Source: Streptomyces roseoviridis (GTDB lineage Bacteria > Actinomycetota > Actinomycetes > Streptomycetales > Streptomycetaceae). Taken from it: a DNA stretch of 64,000 nt. Under the pieces are notes generated by a model that worked only from the letters and a program-made list of their open reading frames with translations, searched no databases and had not been told where the DNA came from. The DNA lies in the NCBI RefSeq assembly GCF_039535235.1, contig NZ_BAAAWU010000001.1, positions 930,001 to 994,000 of the forward strand, given 5' to 3'. A program made the translations under genes and the position numbers. Positions 29,941-39,251 of this stretch are shown here, piece after piece (the first letter of the stretch is position 1; each line of letters begins with the position of its first letter).

Positions 29941-31812
29941 CTACTCCTTGTGCGCGTCACCGGGACGCAGCGGTTCACGGGGGGCGGGCTGGGATTCTGC
30001 GAGGCCGATGCCGCGCTGGAACGCGGCCATGAGGCCCGGGTCGTGCAGGGCGTGCTCCTCGGGCCTGCGGGCCGCGGGCTCGTCGCGCAGCTGCGGGACG
30101 AGATGCTCCTGGGCGCGCCGCTTGGGGAGCACGGGCCTGCCCGGTGCTCCGGAGACCGGGGCCGGGGGGACCTCGGTCGCCGGGGCGGGGTGGGCGGTGC
30201 CGGAGCCGTGGCTTCCGGCGTGGTGGGACGGTGACGGGATCCCGGCGGTCGGGGGAGCGCCGGTCATCGCGCCGGTGGGGGCCGCGGGCCGCTGTACGGG
30301 GGGCGCGACCGGGCCGGCGGGGGCCTGCGGAGCCGGCTGGTGGGCCTGCGCCGGTACGGGGGCGGGCGCGGGGGGCTGCGCGGCGGGGGCGTGCGGCATC
30401 GGGGCGGTGGCCGGAGCGGCGGACTGACCGGTCCGCTCCGGGGCCGCGGGGGCCGGCTGCGGCATCTGGACCTGGCCGTCGAGCTGCCGGGAGTGCGCCT
30501 GTGCCTGCGCGGCGACCTGGGCCTGGGCCTGGGCGGCCTGTCCCTCGCCCCGGGCGAGGCCCTCGGGGTCCGCGCCGAGCAGGCCCTGCGGCAGGACGAG
30601 GACGGCCTGCACGCCTCCGTAGATGTTCGACTGGAGCCGTACGGCGATGCCGTGGCGCCGGGCGAGGGCCGAGACCACGAAGAGTCCGATGCGGCCGTCC
30701 TGGAGCAGGTGCGCCACGTTGACCTGGTCGGGGTCGGAGAGCAGCGCGTTCATCTTGTTCTGCTCGGCGACGGGCATGCCGAGTCCGCGGTCCTCGACCT
30801 CGATGGCCAGGCCGGCCGTCACGTACTGGGCGCGCAGCAGCACGGTGGTGTGCGGCGCGGAGAACAGCGTCGCGTTCTCGACCAGTTCGGCGAGGAGGTG
30901 GATGACGTCGGCCACGGCATGGCCCCGGAGCGTACCGTCGATCGGCGGGACGAGCTTCACCCGCGGGTACTGCTCGACCTCGGCGATGGAGGAGCGCAGC
31001 ACCTCGGTCATGGTGACCGGGTTGGACCACTGGCGGCGGGAGATGGCGCCGCCGAGGACGGCAAGGTTCTCCGCGTGCCGGCGGATGCGGGTGGCCAGGT
31101 GGTCGACGTGGAACAGGCCCTTGAGCAGCTCGGGGTCCTCGACCTCGTTCTCCAGCTCGTCGAGGAGCTGGATCTCGCGGTGGACGAGGGACTGGAGCCG
31201 GCGGGCGAGGTTGACGAAGACCTCGACCTTCTGTTCGTTGCCGACGCTGCTGGACAGCTTGGACGCCTGGACCACGGCGGTGACGGCGGCCTCGTGGGAG
31301 CGGGTCAGCTCCTGGGCCAGCAGGTCGAACTCGTCGCCGGAGGGGGAGCCGGCGGGCAGCGCGGGCCGGGGCGCCGGGCTCTCGCCCCTGCGCAGCTGTT
31401 CGAGGACCGTACGCAGTTCGCTCTGGCTGCGGGCGCTGGAGCGGCGCAGGGCGTTGGCGCGGTCGAGGACCGCCTTGGCGGCCCGGTCGGCGCCGAGCGC
31501 GGCGGCGGTCACCGAGGCCACCGTGAGCGCCGCGGCGCCGGTGAGCGCGGCCCACAGGCCGGGCGTGAGGGAGGCGCCGGTGGAACGGATCGTGAACAGC
31601 ACGGCGGCGGCGCCGCCGAGCGCCACGGCGACCGCGGGAAGGACGGAGGTACGCAGGAGTTGGGGGCGTATGCGGGCCTCGGGGGGAAGCGGCGCGGTGG
31701 ACGGGGCGGAGCCGGCGCCGGTCGCGCCGGCGGCGGTGCGGGCGCCTGGCCGGCCGTGCCGCCCGCCCTCGCGGCGTTCGGACCGCGCGGCGGGTGCGCG
31801 AAGTTGAGACAT
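29941..31812 (-). CDS. cvnA: Conservon membrane histidine-kinase-like sensor CvnA
   Basis: A 623-aa protein. Two close transmembrane helices lie at about residues 60-110. A helical dimerisation region is followed by a HATPase_c domain (N box 'LVENATLFSAPHTT', G box 'EVEDRGLGMP') and a long Pro/Ala/Gln-rich tail from about 410. There is no clear phospho-acceptor His box of the classical kind, as is usual for conservon sensors. ATG 31810-31812 is preceded by AAGGAC. TTGACG at 31932-31927 on this strand is a candidate -35 box. The 514-bp region upstream (31813-32326) holds no other supported gene. Confidence 0.92.
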   Translation of the reverse strand: MSQLRAPAARSERREGGRHGRPGARTAAGATGAGSAPSTAPLPPEARIRPQLLRTSVLPAVAVALGGAAAVLFTIRSTGASLTPGLWAALTGAAALTVASVTAAALGADRAAKAVLDRANALRRSSARSQSELRTVLEQLRRGESPAPRPALPAGSPSGDEFDLLAQELTRSHEAAVTAVVQASKLSSSVGNEQKVEVFVNLARRLQSLVHREIQLLDELENEVEDPELLKGLFHVDHLATRIRRHAENLAVLGGAISRRQWSNPVTMTEVLRSSIAEVEQYPRVKLVPPIDGTLRGHAVADVIHLLAELVENATLFSAPHTTVLLRAQYVTAGLAIEVEDRGLGMPVAEQNKMNALLSDPDQVNVAHLLQDGRIGLFVVSALARRHGIAVRLQSNIYGGVQAVLVLPQGLLGADPEGLARGEGQAAQAQAQVAAQAQAHSRQLDGQVQMPQPAPAAPERTGQSAAPATAPMPHAPAAQPPAPAPVPAQAHQPAPQAPAGPVAPPVQRPAAPTGAMTGAPPTAGIPSPSHHAGSHGSGTAHPAPATEVPPAPVSGAPGRPVLPKRRAQEHLVPQLRDEPAARRPEEHALHDPGLMAAFQRGIGLAESQPAPREPLRPGDAHKE

Positions 31813-32326
31813 GAGTGTCCTTGGTACGTGCCCAGGATTCGGCGTACTACGGGGGTGCACTACAGGGGGAGGTGTCCTACGTGGGTGTGATGAGCCTACC
31901 GATGATCACCAAGCAGCCACTGTAGTCGTCAACCGTTCATGTGCGGTGCGCAGTTGGCAAACTTACCCGTAGAGCGCCCCGGTCTGGTATCGCCCTTCGT
32001 ACGACAGGCCGAGAAGGTTTGGCCGAAAGTCGTCGGGCGCGAGGGTGCGGAAGCGGAGCGGAAGACGGCGTACGCGGGCGGGGGCCGCATCCCTCCGCAG
32101 GCTCCGCCCCTGACCGGAATCCGTTGCAGGGGCGCACGCCGGGAAGCGCGCCTCCGCCCCGGCGCACGCCACCCACCTCCTTCGCGCCGCCCTTCGCCCC
32201 CGGACCCGGCCCGTCCGGATTCGCGTTCGCGCAGGCGTACGGGAGGCGGATCGACGGCGCCCCGGAAGACGGCCGCCGGGGCGGCCGGCGGGGCGGCCGA
32301 CGGCCTGGGCCCGCCGGTGCTCCCCC

Positions 32327-32704
32327 TCAGGAGGAACGGCCGCCGAAGGTGATGTCTCCGTGGAAGTCCCGGCCCTGGATCACCGTCCCTTGCGTGCCGC
32401 CCGTGATCTGGCTCGTGACGTCCCCGCCCCGCGCGGCGACCTCCGCGTTGGCCTGCCGCCGCCAGGTCTCCAGCGCGGTGGCGAAGTCCGGATCCTGCCG
32501 GGCGCGTTCGTTGAGCAGCTCGGCGAGCCGGGCGGCCCGTTCCTCGGTGCGCGGGGGTTCGGCCGTCAGCGCCGGTTCGTCCTCGCCGGGACGGGGCCCC
32601 CTTCGGGTGACCAGATCGTGCAGGGACGCCCAGATCTGCTGCCCGGCCGCACCGGCCGTCCCCGAGGCGAGAGCCACGAGCAGTCCTGCCGTGATGGGTT
32701 CCAC
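32327..32704 (-). CDS. Small membrane protein with C-terminal amyloid-like motif
   Basis: A 125-aa protein. Residues 4-24 are hydrophobic (AGLLVALASGTAGAAG), 25-95 are helical and charged, and 102-122 form a Gly-rich motif containing GTVIQGRDFHGDITFG. The same pattern (hydrophobic-Gln-x-Arg-x-x-x-Gly-x-hydrophobic-x-Phe) occurs at the N-terminus of the divergent NACHT protein. In published bacterial amyloid signalling pairs, a small helical effector carries the motif at its C-terminus and an NLR carries it at its N-terminus; this pair has that layout. GTG 32704 has GGAGG at 6 nt. A pore-forming effector role is inferred, not shown. Confidence 0.8.
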   Translation of the reverse strand: MEPITAGLLVALASGTAGAAGQQIWASLHDLVTRRGPRPGEDEPALTAEPPRTEERAARLAELLNERARQDPDFATALETWRRQANAEVAARGGDVTSQITGGTQGTVIQGRDFHGDITFGGRSS

Positions 32705-32787
32705 GCGGGTCCTCCAGTCGTTCGTCAAACGTGGACGTGCGGACGTATGGGTATGGTGCCGCACGATGGTCTGCTTACGGGGTGCGC

Positions 32788-35700
32788 ATGGCGACTGAAC
32801 CGAGCGAGGACCCGGACGGGTCGGTGAACCGGCAGCCGGGCTGGACGAGCGTCTTCAGCGGCAACGCCCAGGTCGTCGTACAGGCGCGCACGATCATCGG
32901 CCAGCTGGCCTTCCACGGCAGCGGCGTCGACGCCTGGCCGGCGGTCGCCGCCCACGCCGTCGCCCTCGCCCTGTCCGTCGTGACGGGGCTGCTCGGCTGG
33001 CAGGCCCTGGACCGCCTGGGCTCCCAGAAGCCGCCGGCGCTCACCTGGCTGCTGGCCGCGGGAGCCGTGCTCGGCCTCGCCGGCACCGCCCTGCAGCTGC
33101 GCAGGGCCCGGCGCAGGTGGCGGGGCTATCGCGCCCTGGACGAGGAGTACCGGCTGAACTCGGCCGCCGCGCTGCTCGCCGCCACCACGAAGGCCACCTG
33201 GGAACGCGAGGAGCAGGCCCGGCAGTTGTACGACCCCGCTCCGCTGCCGGTGCGCTGGCACTGGGTCGACCGCCCCCTGACGGAGCACGCCCCGGACGCG
33301 CGTGCCGAGCCCCCGGCGGCGGGCGGAGGTCTCGACGACATCCGGCACGCCTTCAGGACGGCCTCGAACCGTCTGGTCGTGCTGGGCGGTGCCGGGGCCG
33401 GCAAGTCCGTACTGGCGGCGCGCTTCGTGCTCGACCACCTCCGGTACCGCAGGGCTCACGATCCGGGGGAACCGGTCGCCGTCCTCCTGCCGTTGTCCTC
33501 CTGGAATCCGGCGACGACGCCGTTCGAGAGGTGGGTCGCCGCCCGGGTCGTCCAGACGTGTCCCCCGCTCGCCGATCCGGGCGATCCCGACACGGCGGTC
33601 AAGCTGTACCGCACGGGCAGGCTCCTGCTGGTCCTCGACGGTCTCGACGAACTGCCCGAGGGCGCCCGCCCCGAGGTCATCGCCGCCCTCAACCAACGGC
33701 AGGGCGCGACCACCGGCCCCGTCCTGCTGACCAGCCGTCCCACGGAGTACCGGGAGGCGACCCGCGCGCACGCGGGCTCCCTGCGCCCCTCCGGCGTGAT
33801 CGAGCTGGCGCCGCTCGCGGCGGCGGACCTGCGGGAGTTCCTGCCCCGCACCGTCGATCCGGTCCGCGACGGCGCAGAGGGCGGCTCGGCCTGGCGGACG
33901 GTCCTGGACGCCCCCGGAGAGCGGGGCGCGCTCCTCGGCGAGGTCCTGTCCACGCCGCTGATGGTCGCCCTGGCGCGCGCCGCCTACGGCGAGACCGGCG
34001 CCTCCCCGTCCGAACTGTTGCGGGAGGACGTGTTCCCGGACCGCGACGCCGTCGAGCACCACCTCCTCGACCAGTTCGTCACCGCCGTCTACCGCCGGGG
34101 CCCGGGCCCCGACCCGGCCACGGGACGGCCCGGCCCGCAGTGGACCGCCGTCCAGGCCCGGGCGTGGCTGACCACCCTGGCCCGGCGCCTGCGTCGCCTC
34201 GGGCTGCGTGAGATCACCTGGTGGCGGCTGACCCCCGGCGTCCCGGAGGCCGCCCGCGCGGCGCTGGAGGTCCTCGCCCTGGCCCTCGCGCTCGCCGTCA
34301 CCGGCTGGCTGGTCCTCGGACAGCCGCCCCGGCCGGAGCGTCCTCCCCCGCCGTACGTGCTCGGCTGCCAGGCCGTGGCGTGTCTGGCCGCGCTGCTGAC
34401 CCGGCCGTTCGGGACCCCGGACAGCGGGATCGCGCCGCGCCGGATCACCGTTCGCGGGCGAGGGCGGGACTTCGCCGTACAGGGCGCGATCGCCGCGGTC
34501 GTGGTGCTGCCGATCGGATGGTCCCTGCACGTCACGCCCGTCGTCCTGGCCGGCCTGCCGCTGCTGTTCGCGCTGCGCGTCTTCGTGGACCACGCCGTGG
34601 ACGTCACGCGGGCCGGGAGTCCCTGGCAGCTGCTGCGCTCCGACCGTCTCTCGGTGCTGCTCCTGGCCCCGGTCCACGCGTTGCACGGCGAGGGGCCCGC
34701 CGCGGTCCGCTCCTGGCTCCTCGCCTGGACGGCCCTCGGCCCGCTGGTCGTCGTGACGGCCTGGCACCGCACGGGTGGTCACGACACGGTCGGCCCGCTG
34801 ATCTGGGCGGTCGCCGCGGCCGGCTCACTGGTGTCGCTCGCCCTGCTCGGCGTCGCCGCGTCGGCCTGGTGGGCCTTCACGGCCACCCGCGTCGCCCTCG
34901 CGACCACCGGCCGGCTGCCGTGGGCGCTCGGCGCGTTCCTGGAGGACGCGCACGACCGGGGCGTCCTGCGCCAGGCCGGCGGTGTCTACGAGTTCCGGCA
35001 CGCGCGGCTCCAGGAGCGCCTCGCCGGCCGCCCCGCCACGGAACCCGCCGAGCCCGGCCGCGTCCCGCTCCCGCCCTCGTGGGTCAACCTGGCCGCGGTG
35101 CCCGCCGCCCTGGCGGTCCTGATGGGCACGAGTCTCACGCCGGGCGCGCCGGGGCCGTACACGAGCGAGGAGCTGGGCTGCCCGCGCCTGGACGTGCCGA
35201 CGGGCTACGTCCAGAGGTCGGCCGAGCGGTCGAGCCCGGACCGGTACTCCTGTTCCTGGGAGAGCCGGACGGACACGGCGTCGGCCCCGCTGGACCGGTC
35301 GGGCCCGCTCCCCGTCCCCGACAGCCGCTACGTGGGCTCCTCCTTCCTCAACCTCTTCGTGGAGGTCGTGCGCCCCAAGACGTCACGCAGCGCCGTGGAG
35401 GTGGCCGCCGAGCTGTTCGCCGTCATGAGCGACCGGTGGGGGGCGCACAGGGTCCGCGGTCCCGGCCAGGAGGCCGCCGTCTCCGGCCCCGGCACTCCGT
35501 CGTACGCCCTCGTCCGGGTCGAGAACGTCATCGTCGTGGCGCAGACCGGGGACTCACGGCGGGCCTGCATCGACACGACCGACGACGTCGCCCTCGCCCA
35601 GGCGGCGGCGGCCCTGCGCCACCTGGGGATCTCCGACGGGGCACCGCCGGCCGGCGTCTCGTCGACGCCCTGGTGCGAGGCGTCCCTCGACGCGGACGAT

Positions 35701-36066
35701 CAGGCCGCCCCGCCCCCGGCGCCCACGCCCAGCCCGGCCCCGGCCCCGTCCGGACCGCCCGAGGCGTCACCGGTTCCGACGGAGCTGCGGATCGACACCG
35801 ACGGTGGCCGGCGGAGTCACCACTGCCGCGGAGGGGCGGTCGAGATCCATGCCGACGAGGTCAGTCTGACCCTGACCGGGTCCTGCGACGGGGTGTACGT
35901 CTACGGGGAGGGGAACGCGGTCTGGGTGCGCAAGGCCGACACCGTCCGGCTCACCGGCAGGCGCAACACTGTGTGGTGCCAGGAGCCCGCGTCCGAGGTG
36001 CACGACCTGTCGGGCGTCGCCCACGGCGAGCCTCCGACCGGCATGCTCCTCGGCTGCGGGCCCTGA
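32788..36066 (+). CDS. Membrane NACHT ATPase (NLR-like) with N-terminal amyloid-like motif
   Basis: A 1,092-aa protein. The N-terminal motif is 'SGNAQVVVQARTIIGQLAFH' (24-43). TM helices follow at about 50-72 and 84-104. The NACHT ATPase has Walker A GGAGAGKS (200-207) and Walker B LLLVLDGLDELP (279-290), with the extra acidic residues typical of NACHT. About five further membrane segments lie at 505-710 and one at 770-790. The C-terminal part has paired cysteines, a Pro linker and a DUF3060-like beta region ('SCDGVYVYGEGNAVWVRKAD'), probably outside the cell. There are no LRR, TPR or WD repeats. It likely detects an envelope signal and nucleates the motif in its small divergent partner (inference). 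Confidence 0.85.
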   Translation: MATEPSEDPDGSVNRQPGWTSVFSGNAQVVVQARTIIGQLAFHGSGVDAWPAVAAHAVALALSVVTGLLGWQALDRLGSQKPPALTWLLAAGAVLGLAGTALQLRRARRRWRGYRALDEEYRLNSAAALLAATTKATWEREEQARQLYDPAPLPVRWHWVDRPLTEHAPDARAEPPAAGGGLDDIRHAFRTASNRLVVLGGAGAGKSVLAARFVLDHLRYRRAHDPGEPVAVLLPLSSWNPATTPFERWVAARVVQTCPPLADPGDPDTAVKLYRTGRLLLVLDGLDELPEGARPEVIAALNQRQGATTGPVLLTSRPTEYREATRAHAGSLRPSGVIELAPLAAADLREFLPRTVDPVRDGAEGGSAWRTVLDAPGERGALLGEVLSTPLMVALARAAYGETGASPSELLREDVFPDRDAVEHHLLDQFVTAVYRRGPGPDPATGRPGPQWTAVQARAWLTTLARRLRRLGLREITWWRLTPGVPEAARAALEVLALALALAVTGWLVLGQPPRPERPPPPYVLGCQAVACLAALLTRPFGTPDSGIAPRRITVRGRGRDFAVQGAIAAVVVLPIGWSLHVTPVVLAGLPLLFALRVFVDHAVDVTRAGSPWQLLRSDRLSVLLLAPVHALHGEGPAAVRSWLLAWTALGPLVVVTAWHRTGGHDTVGPLIWAVAAAGSLVSLALLGVAASAWWAFTATRVALATTGRLPWALGAFLEDAHDRGVLRQAGGVYEFRHARLQERLAGRPATEPAEPGRVPLPPSWVNLAAVPAALAVLMGTSLTPGAPGPYTSEELGCPRLDVPTGYVQRSAERSSPDRYSCSWESRTDTASAPLDRSGPLPVPDSRYVGSSFLNLFVEVVRPKTSRSAVEVAAELFAVMSDRWGAHRVRGPGQEAAVSGPGTPSYALVRVENVIVVAQTGDSRRACIDTTDDVALAQAAAALRHLGISDGAPPAGVSSTPWCEASLDADDQAAPPPAPTPSPAPAPSGPPEASPVPTELRIDTDGGRRSHHCRGGAVEIHADEVSLTLTGSCDGVYVYGEGNAVWVRKADTVRLTGRRNTVWCQEPASEVHDLSGVAHGEPPTGMLLGCGP

Positions 36067-36135
36067 CCCTCGTACGAGGGGCGTGCCGGCGGGCACGCCC
36101 CTGCCCGGCTCGTCCGGTCCCGTCCCCGGCCGACG

Positions 36136-37335
36136 TCAGCGTTCACCGGCCAGGTCGAGATCGCGCTCCGGCGCGTCGGCGGGAGCCTGGGCCGGCTGCG
36201 ACCGGCGCCAGGGGCGGGCGAGGGGCCGGGAGATCGTGCGCCACCAGGCGTCCGCGGGCAGCTCCCCGGCGGGCTCGAACGGCTCACCGGGTCGCGGGAA
36301 CGCCGCCGCCTGGCCGGCCTCCTCGGCCGCGTCCCTCGTCCACTCCCCCGGCTCGGCCCACGCGTGCGGCGCCAGGTTGAAGGTGCCCCAGTGGATCGGC
36401 AGCAGCACCCCGTGCGGACCGCCGCCCTGGAGGTCGAGGTGGGCGCGCAGCCCCTCGGCGGGGGTCATGTGGATGTCGGGCCAGTACTCGGAGTACGCCC
36501 CGATCTGGATCATGGTGACGTCGAAGGGGCCGTGGGCGGCGCCGATCTCCCGGAAGCCGGAGAAGTAGCCGGTGTCGCCGCTGTGGTAGATCCGGTGCTC
36601 GGGCCCCGCGACGACCCAGGAGGCCCACAGGGTGTGCTGCTGGTTGCGCAGGCCCCGGCCGCAGAAGTGGCGCGCGGGCGTCGCGGTCAGCCGCAGGTCG
36701 CCGACCTCGGCCGACTCGTTCCAGTCGAGCTCGCGCAGCCGGGAGGCGGGCACGCCCCAGCGCTCCAGGTGGGCGCCGACGCCGAGCGGGACGGCGAAGA
36801 GGGTGCCGGTGCGGACGAGCGCCTTGATCGTGGGCAGGTCGAGGTGGTCGTAGTGGTCGTGCGAGATCACCACGACGTCGACCGGGCCGAGCGAGGCGAG
36901 CGGTACGGGGGCGGGGTGCAGGCGCCTGGGACCCGCGAAGGCGAAGGGCGAGCAGCGCTCGCCCCAGACCGGGTCGAAGAGCACCCGGTGCCCGTCGATC
37001 TCGGCGAGGACGCTGGAGTGCCCCATCCAGGTGATCCGCAGACCGTCGGCCGGCGGCCGGGCCAGGTCGGCGAGGGTGGTCGGGTGCACGGGGATCGTGC
37101 CGCTGGGGGCCCGGCGCGCCCGCGCCTCCTTCGCGAAGTAGACCTTGGCGAACTCGATGCTCGAACCGGAGGGCCGGTGCCGGGCCTCCTGCGGGTTCCG
37201 GAAGACGCCGTCGGCGAAGTTCGGGGAACGGCGGATGCGCTCCAGGCGCTCCCCCGCTGGGTCGGCGCCGAAGGCCGCGGGGCGCAGCGCGCGCAGCCGT
37301 GCCCGCAGCGTGTGGTCGGAGCCAGTGCCGGTCAC
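36136..37335 (-). CDS. MBL-fold metal-dependent hydrolase (UlaG/NAPE-PLD-like)
   Basis: A 399-aa metallo-beta-lactamase-fold enzyme. Metal ligands are in 'VVISHDHYDHLDLPT', with a later 'YHSGDTGYF' and 'LLPIHWGTFNLAPHAW'. These match the lipid-phosphodiesterase/lactonase branch (NAPE-PLD, UlaG, RomA) rather than beta-lactamases. GTG 37333-37335 is chosen over ATG 37365 because AGGAGG lies 4 nt upstream of it and nothing precedes the ATG. It is divergent from a TetR gene that probably represses it. Confidence 0.88.
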   Translation of the reverse strand: MTGTGSDHTLRARLRALRPAAFGADPAGERLERIRRSPNFADGVFRNPQEARHRPSGSSIEFAKVYFAKEARARRAPSGTIPVHPTTLADLARPPADGLRITWMGHSSVLAEIDGHRVLFDPVWGERCSPFAFAGPRRLHPAPVPLASLGPVDVVVISHDHYDHLDLPTIKALVRTGTLFAVPLGVGAHLERWGVPASRLRELDWNESAEVGDLRLTATPARHFCGRGLRNQQHTLWASWVVAGPEHRIYHSGDTGYFSGFREIGAAHGPFDVTMIQIGAYSEYWPDIHMTPAEGLRAHLDLQGGGPHGVLLPIHWGTFNLAPHAWAEPGEWTRDAAEEAGQAAAFPRPGEPFEPAGELPADAWWRTISRPLARPWRRSQPAQAPADAPERDLDLAGER

Positions 37336-37452
37336 AGGACCTCCTGAAGTCGAGGGTCCCTTCATTATGTGCGGCCCGGCGCGTCGTCGGCGGCCCGGGC
37401 CGGACCGGCCTGACTGGTCATGCCCTTGTCATGTGCTGTGTAGGGTCGGAGC

Positions 37453-38094
37453 GTGGCGAGAAAGCGGTTGAGCGTGACGGAGCGGCGGGAAGCACTGCTG
37501 CGGGCTGCCGTCGTCCAGATCGAGGCCCGGGGCGCCACGGCCGTGCGGATCGCCGACGTGGCCGCCGAGCTCGGGGTGAGCAACGCCCTGGTCCTGTACC
37601 ACTTCGAGACGAAGGAACAGCTGGTCGCGGCGGCCTTCGCGCACGCGGCCGAGGAGGACCTGGCCCGGCTGCGCACCCTGCTCGGCCGGCGGACCAGCGC
37701 GGTACGGCGCTTGCGGGCGGCGGTCCGCTGGTACGCCCCGACCGGGCAGGCCAAGGGCTGGCGCCTGTGGATCGAGAGCTGGGCGGCCGCCCTGCGCGAA
37801 CCGGCACTGCGTGAGGTCGCCGGCTCCCTGGACCAGGCGTGGAAGACCGAGCTCGCCTCGGTGATCGCCGAGGGCGCGGCGGCCGGCGAGTTCACCTGCC
37901 CCGATCCGACCGCCGCGGCCTGGCGCCTCACCGCCTTCCTCGACGGCCTCGCCGTCCAGATGACCTCCTACCCCGGCGCCCTCCCCCGCGCCACGATGCT
38001 CCAATGGGCGGACGCGGCCCTCGCCCGCGAACTGGGCCTGCCGTCGGTCGCCGACGGCCGGACACGGGGGCCGGAGGGCGGTGCGGGTACGTAG
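37453..38094 (+). CDS. TetR-family regulator
   Basis: A 213-aa TetR protein with helix-turn-helix 'VRIADVAAELGVSNALVLYH' and a C-terminal ligand domain of BetI-like length. GTG 37453 follows TAGGGT (37441-37446) by 6 nt, suggesting a leaderless mRNA. The divergent 117-bp gap contains two GTCATG hexamers 11 bp apart (37417 and 37428), a possible operator. The 3' gap to 38290 holds GC-rich direct repeats but no gene. Confidence 0.9.
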   Translation: MARKRLSVTERREALLRAAVVQIEARGATAVRIADVAAELGVSNALVLYHFETKEQLVAAAFAHAAEEDLARLRTLLGRRTSAVRRLRAAVRWYAPTGQAKGWRLWIESWAAALREPALREVAGSLDQAWKTELASVIAEGAAAGEFTCPDPTAAAWRLTAFLDGLAVQMTSYPGALPRATMLQWADAALARELGLPSVADGRTRGPEGGAGT

Positions 38095-38290
38095 GGGCTC
38101 CGACCGCACCGGGCCCCGACCGCACCCGGGCCGGAGGGCGGCACGGACGCACTGCGCCCGCGGACCGGAGCGACGGACCGCGCGGACCGGGCGACGACGG
38201 AGCGGCCGGCGACGCGCGGGTCCAGGCAGCCGATCCCGCCCCACGAGCACCGGGGGCCGCTCCGCTCCCGCGCCTCCGAACGCCCGGCGG

Positions 38291-39067
38291 TCACACCAGT
38301 TCGTAGACCGCCGTGACCGAGACGTGTTCCTCGATCTCGCCGGGGGCCAGCGGGACGCCCTCGCCGCCGTCGGCCGGGGCGCTGGGAACGGCTCCCGGAG
38401 CGGGGCGGACGCTCTCGCCCTCGGTGAGGGAGACCAGGCGCCCGAGCCGGTGCCCGCTGAGCCGGGCGTGCTGCGCGGCCTTGTCGTGGGCGTCGCGGTG
38501 GGCCGCCTCGCGGGCCCTGGCGCGCAGGCCGGTGGGGTCGGCGACGTCGAACACGACGCCGTTGACGCGGCCGGCGTCCCCCGTGGCGTCGCTGACGGCG
38601 CTGACGATCTGCCCGGTCCTGTCGATGTCGCGGACCTTCACGGAGAAGCTCTGTCCGGCCTGGTAGCCGGTCACCTTGCTCTCGCCCCCGCCGGACTGCG
38701 CGTACACCGGCGACAGGGACAGGCTCTCGGTGCGGATGTCCCGGTCGGCGACGCCCTGCTCGCGCAGCGCGGCGAGGAGCGCCTTGGCCGCCGCGCTCTG
38801 GGCGGCCATCGCCTCCTTGGCGGTCTTGCGGGTCGCCTCGACGCCGACCGAGACCACGGCCACGTCGGGCGCGGCGGCGGCCCGGCCGCTGCCGCTGACC
38901 GTCACGGTCGCCTGCGTGGCGGGCCGTACGGCGGCGGCCGCCGCGACGGTACCGGGGGCGGCGGCGAGCGCGGGCGCGGCGCCGGCGAGCAGCAGCCCCC
39001 CGAGCGCGGCGCCCACGGCGAGGGCGAGGGCCGGGGTACGGGCTCCGGTGGGGTGACGGGACGTCAT
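38291..39067 (-). CDS. Secreted SIMPL (DUF541) domain protein
   Basis: A 258-aa protein with an Arg-containing signal peptide and a hydrophobic core 'LALAVGAALGGLLLAGAAPA' ending at AxA near residue 40. The SIMPL domain runs from 'VTVSGSGRAAAAPDVAVVSV' to the end. The family has periplasmic or secreted members of uncertain function, one of them linked to oxidative stress. ATG 39065-39067 has GAAAGGA upstream. Confidence 0.88.
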   Translation of the reverse strand: MTSRHPTGARTPALALAVGAALGGLLLAGAAPALAAAPGTVAAAAAVRPATQATVTVSGSGRAAAAPDVAVVSVGVEATRKTAKEAMAAQSAAAKALLAALREQGVADRDIRTESLSLSPVYAQSGGGESKVTGYQAGQSFSVKVRDIDRTGQIVSAVSDATGDAGRVNGVVFDVADPTGLRARAREAAHRDAHDKAAQHARLSGHRLGRLVSLTEGESVRPAPGAVPSAPADGGEGVPLAPGEIEEHVSVTAVYELV

Positions 39068-39251
39068 GGGCGGTCCTTTCGGCAGTGGTTGCCGCGGCGG
39101 CTGCCGTGGTGCGGCGCGCACATCCCACCAGCCGCTCCCGGCGGCGCCCCCGCGCCACTCCTGGGCGGGCCCGATCCTTCACCTCTCCGTACCACCGGCG
39201 CCGTGGCGCGGCCCGGGGCCGCGCCCCCACCGCCTGGCGAGCGCCGGTGGC

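Noticed and set aside
31937..32326. Small open frames between cvnA and the amyloid-motif gene
   Set aside because: They have Pro/Arg-rich translations without ribosome sites; the region is more likely the cvn promoter and spacer.
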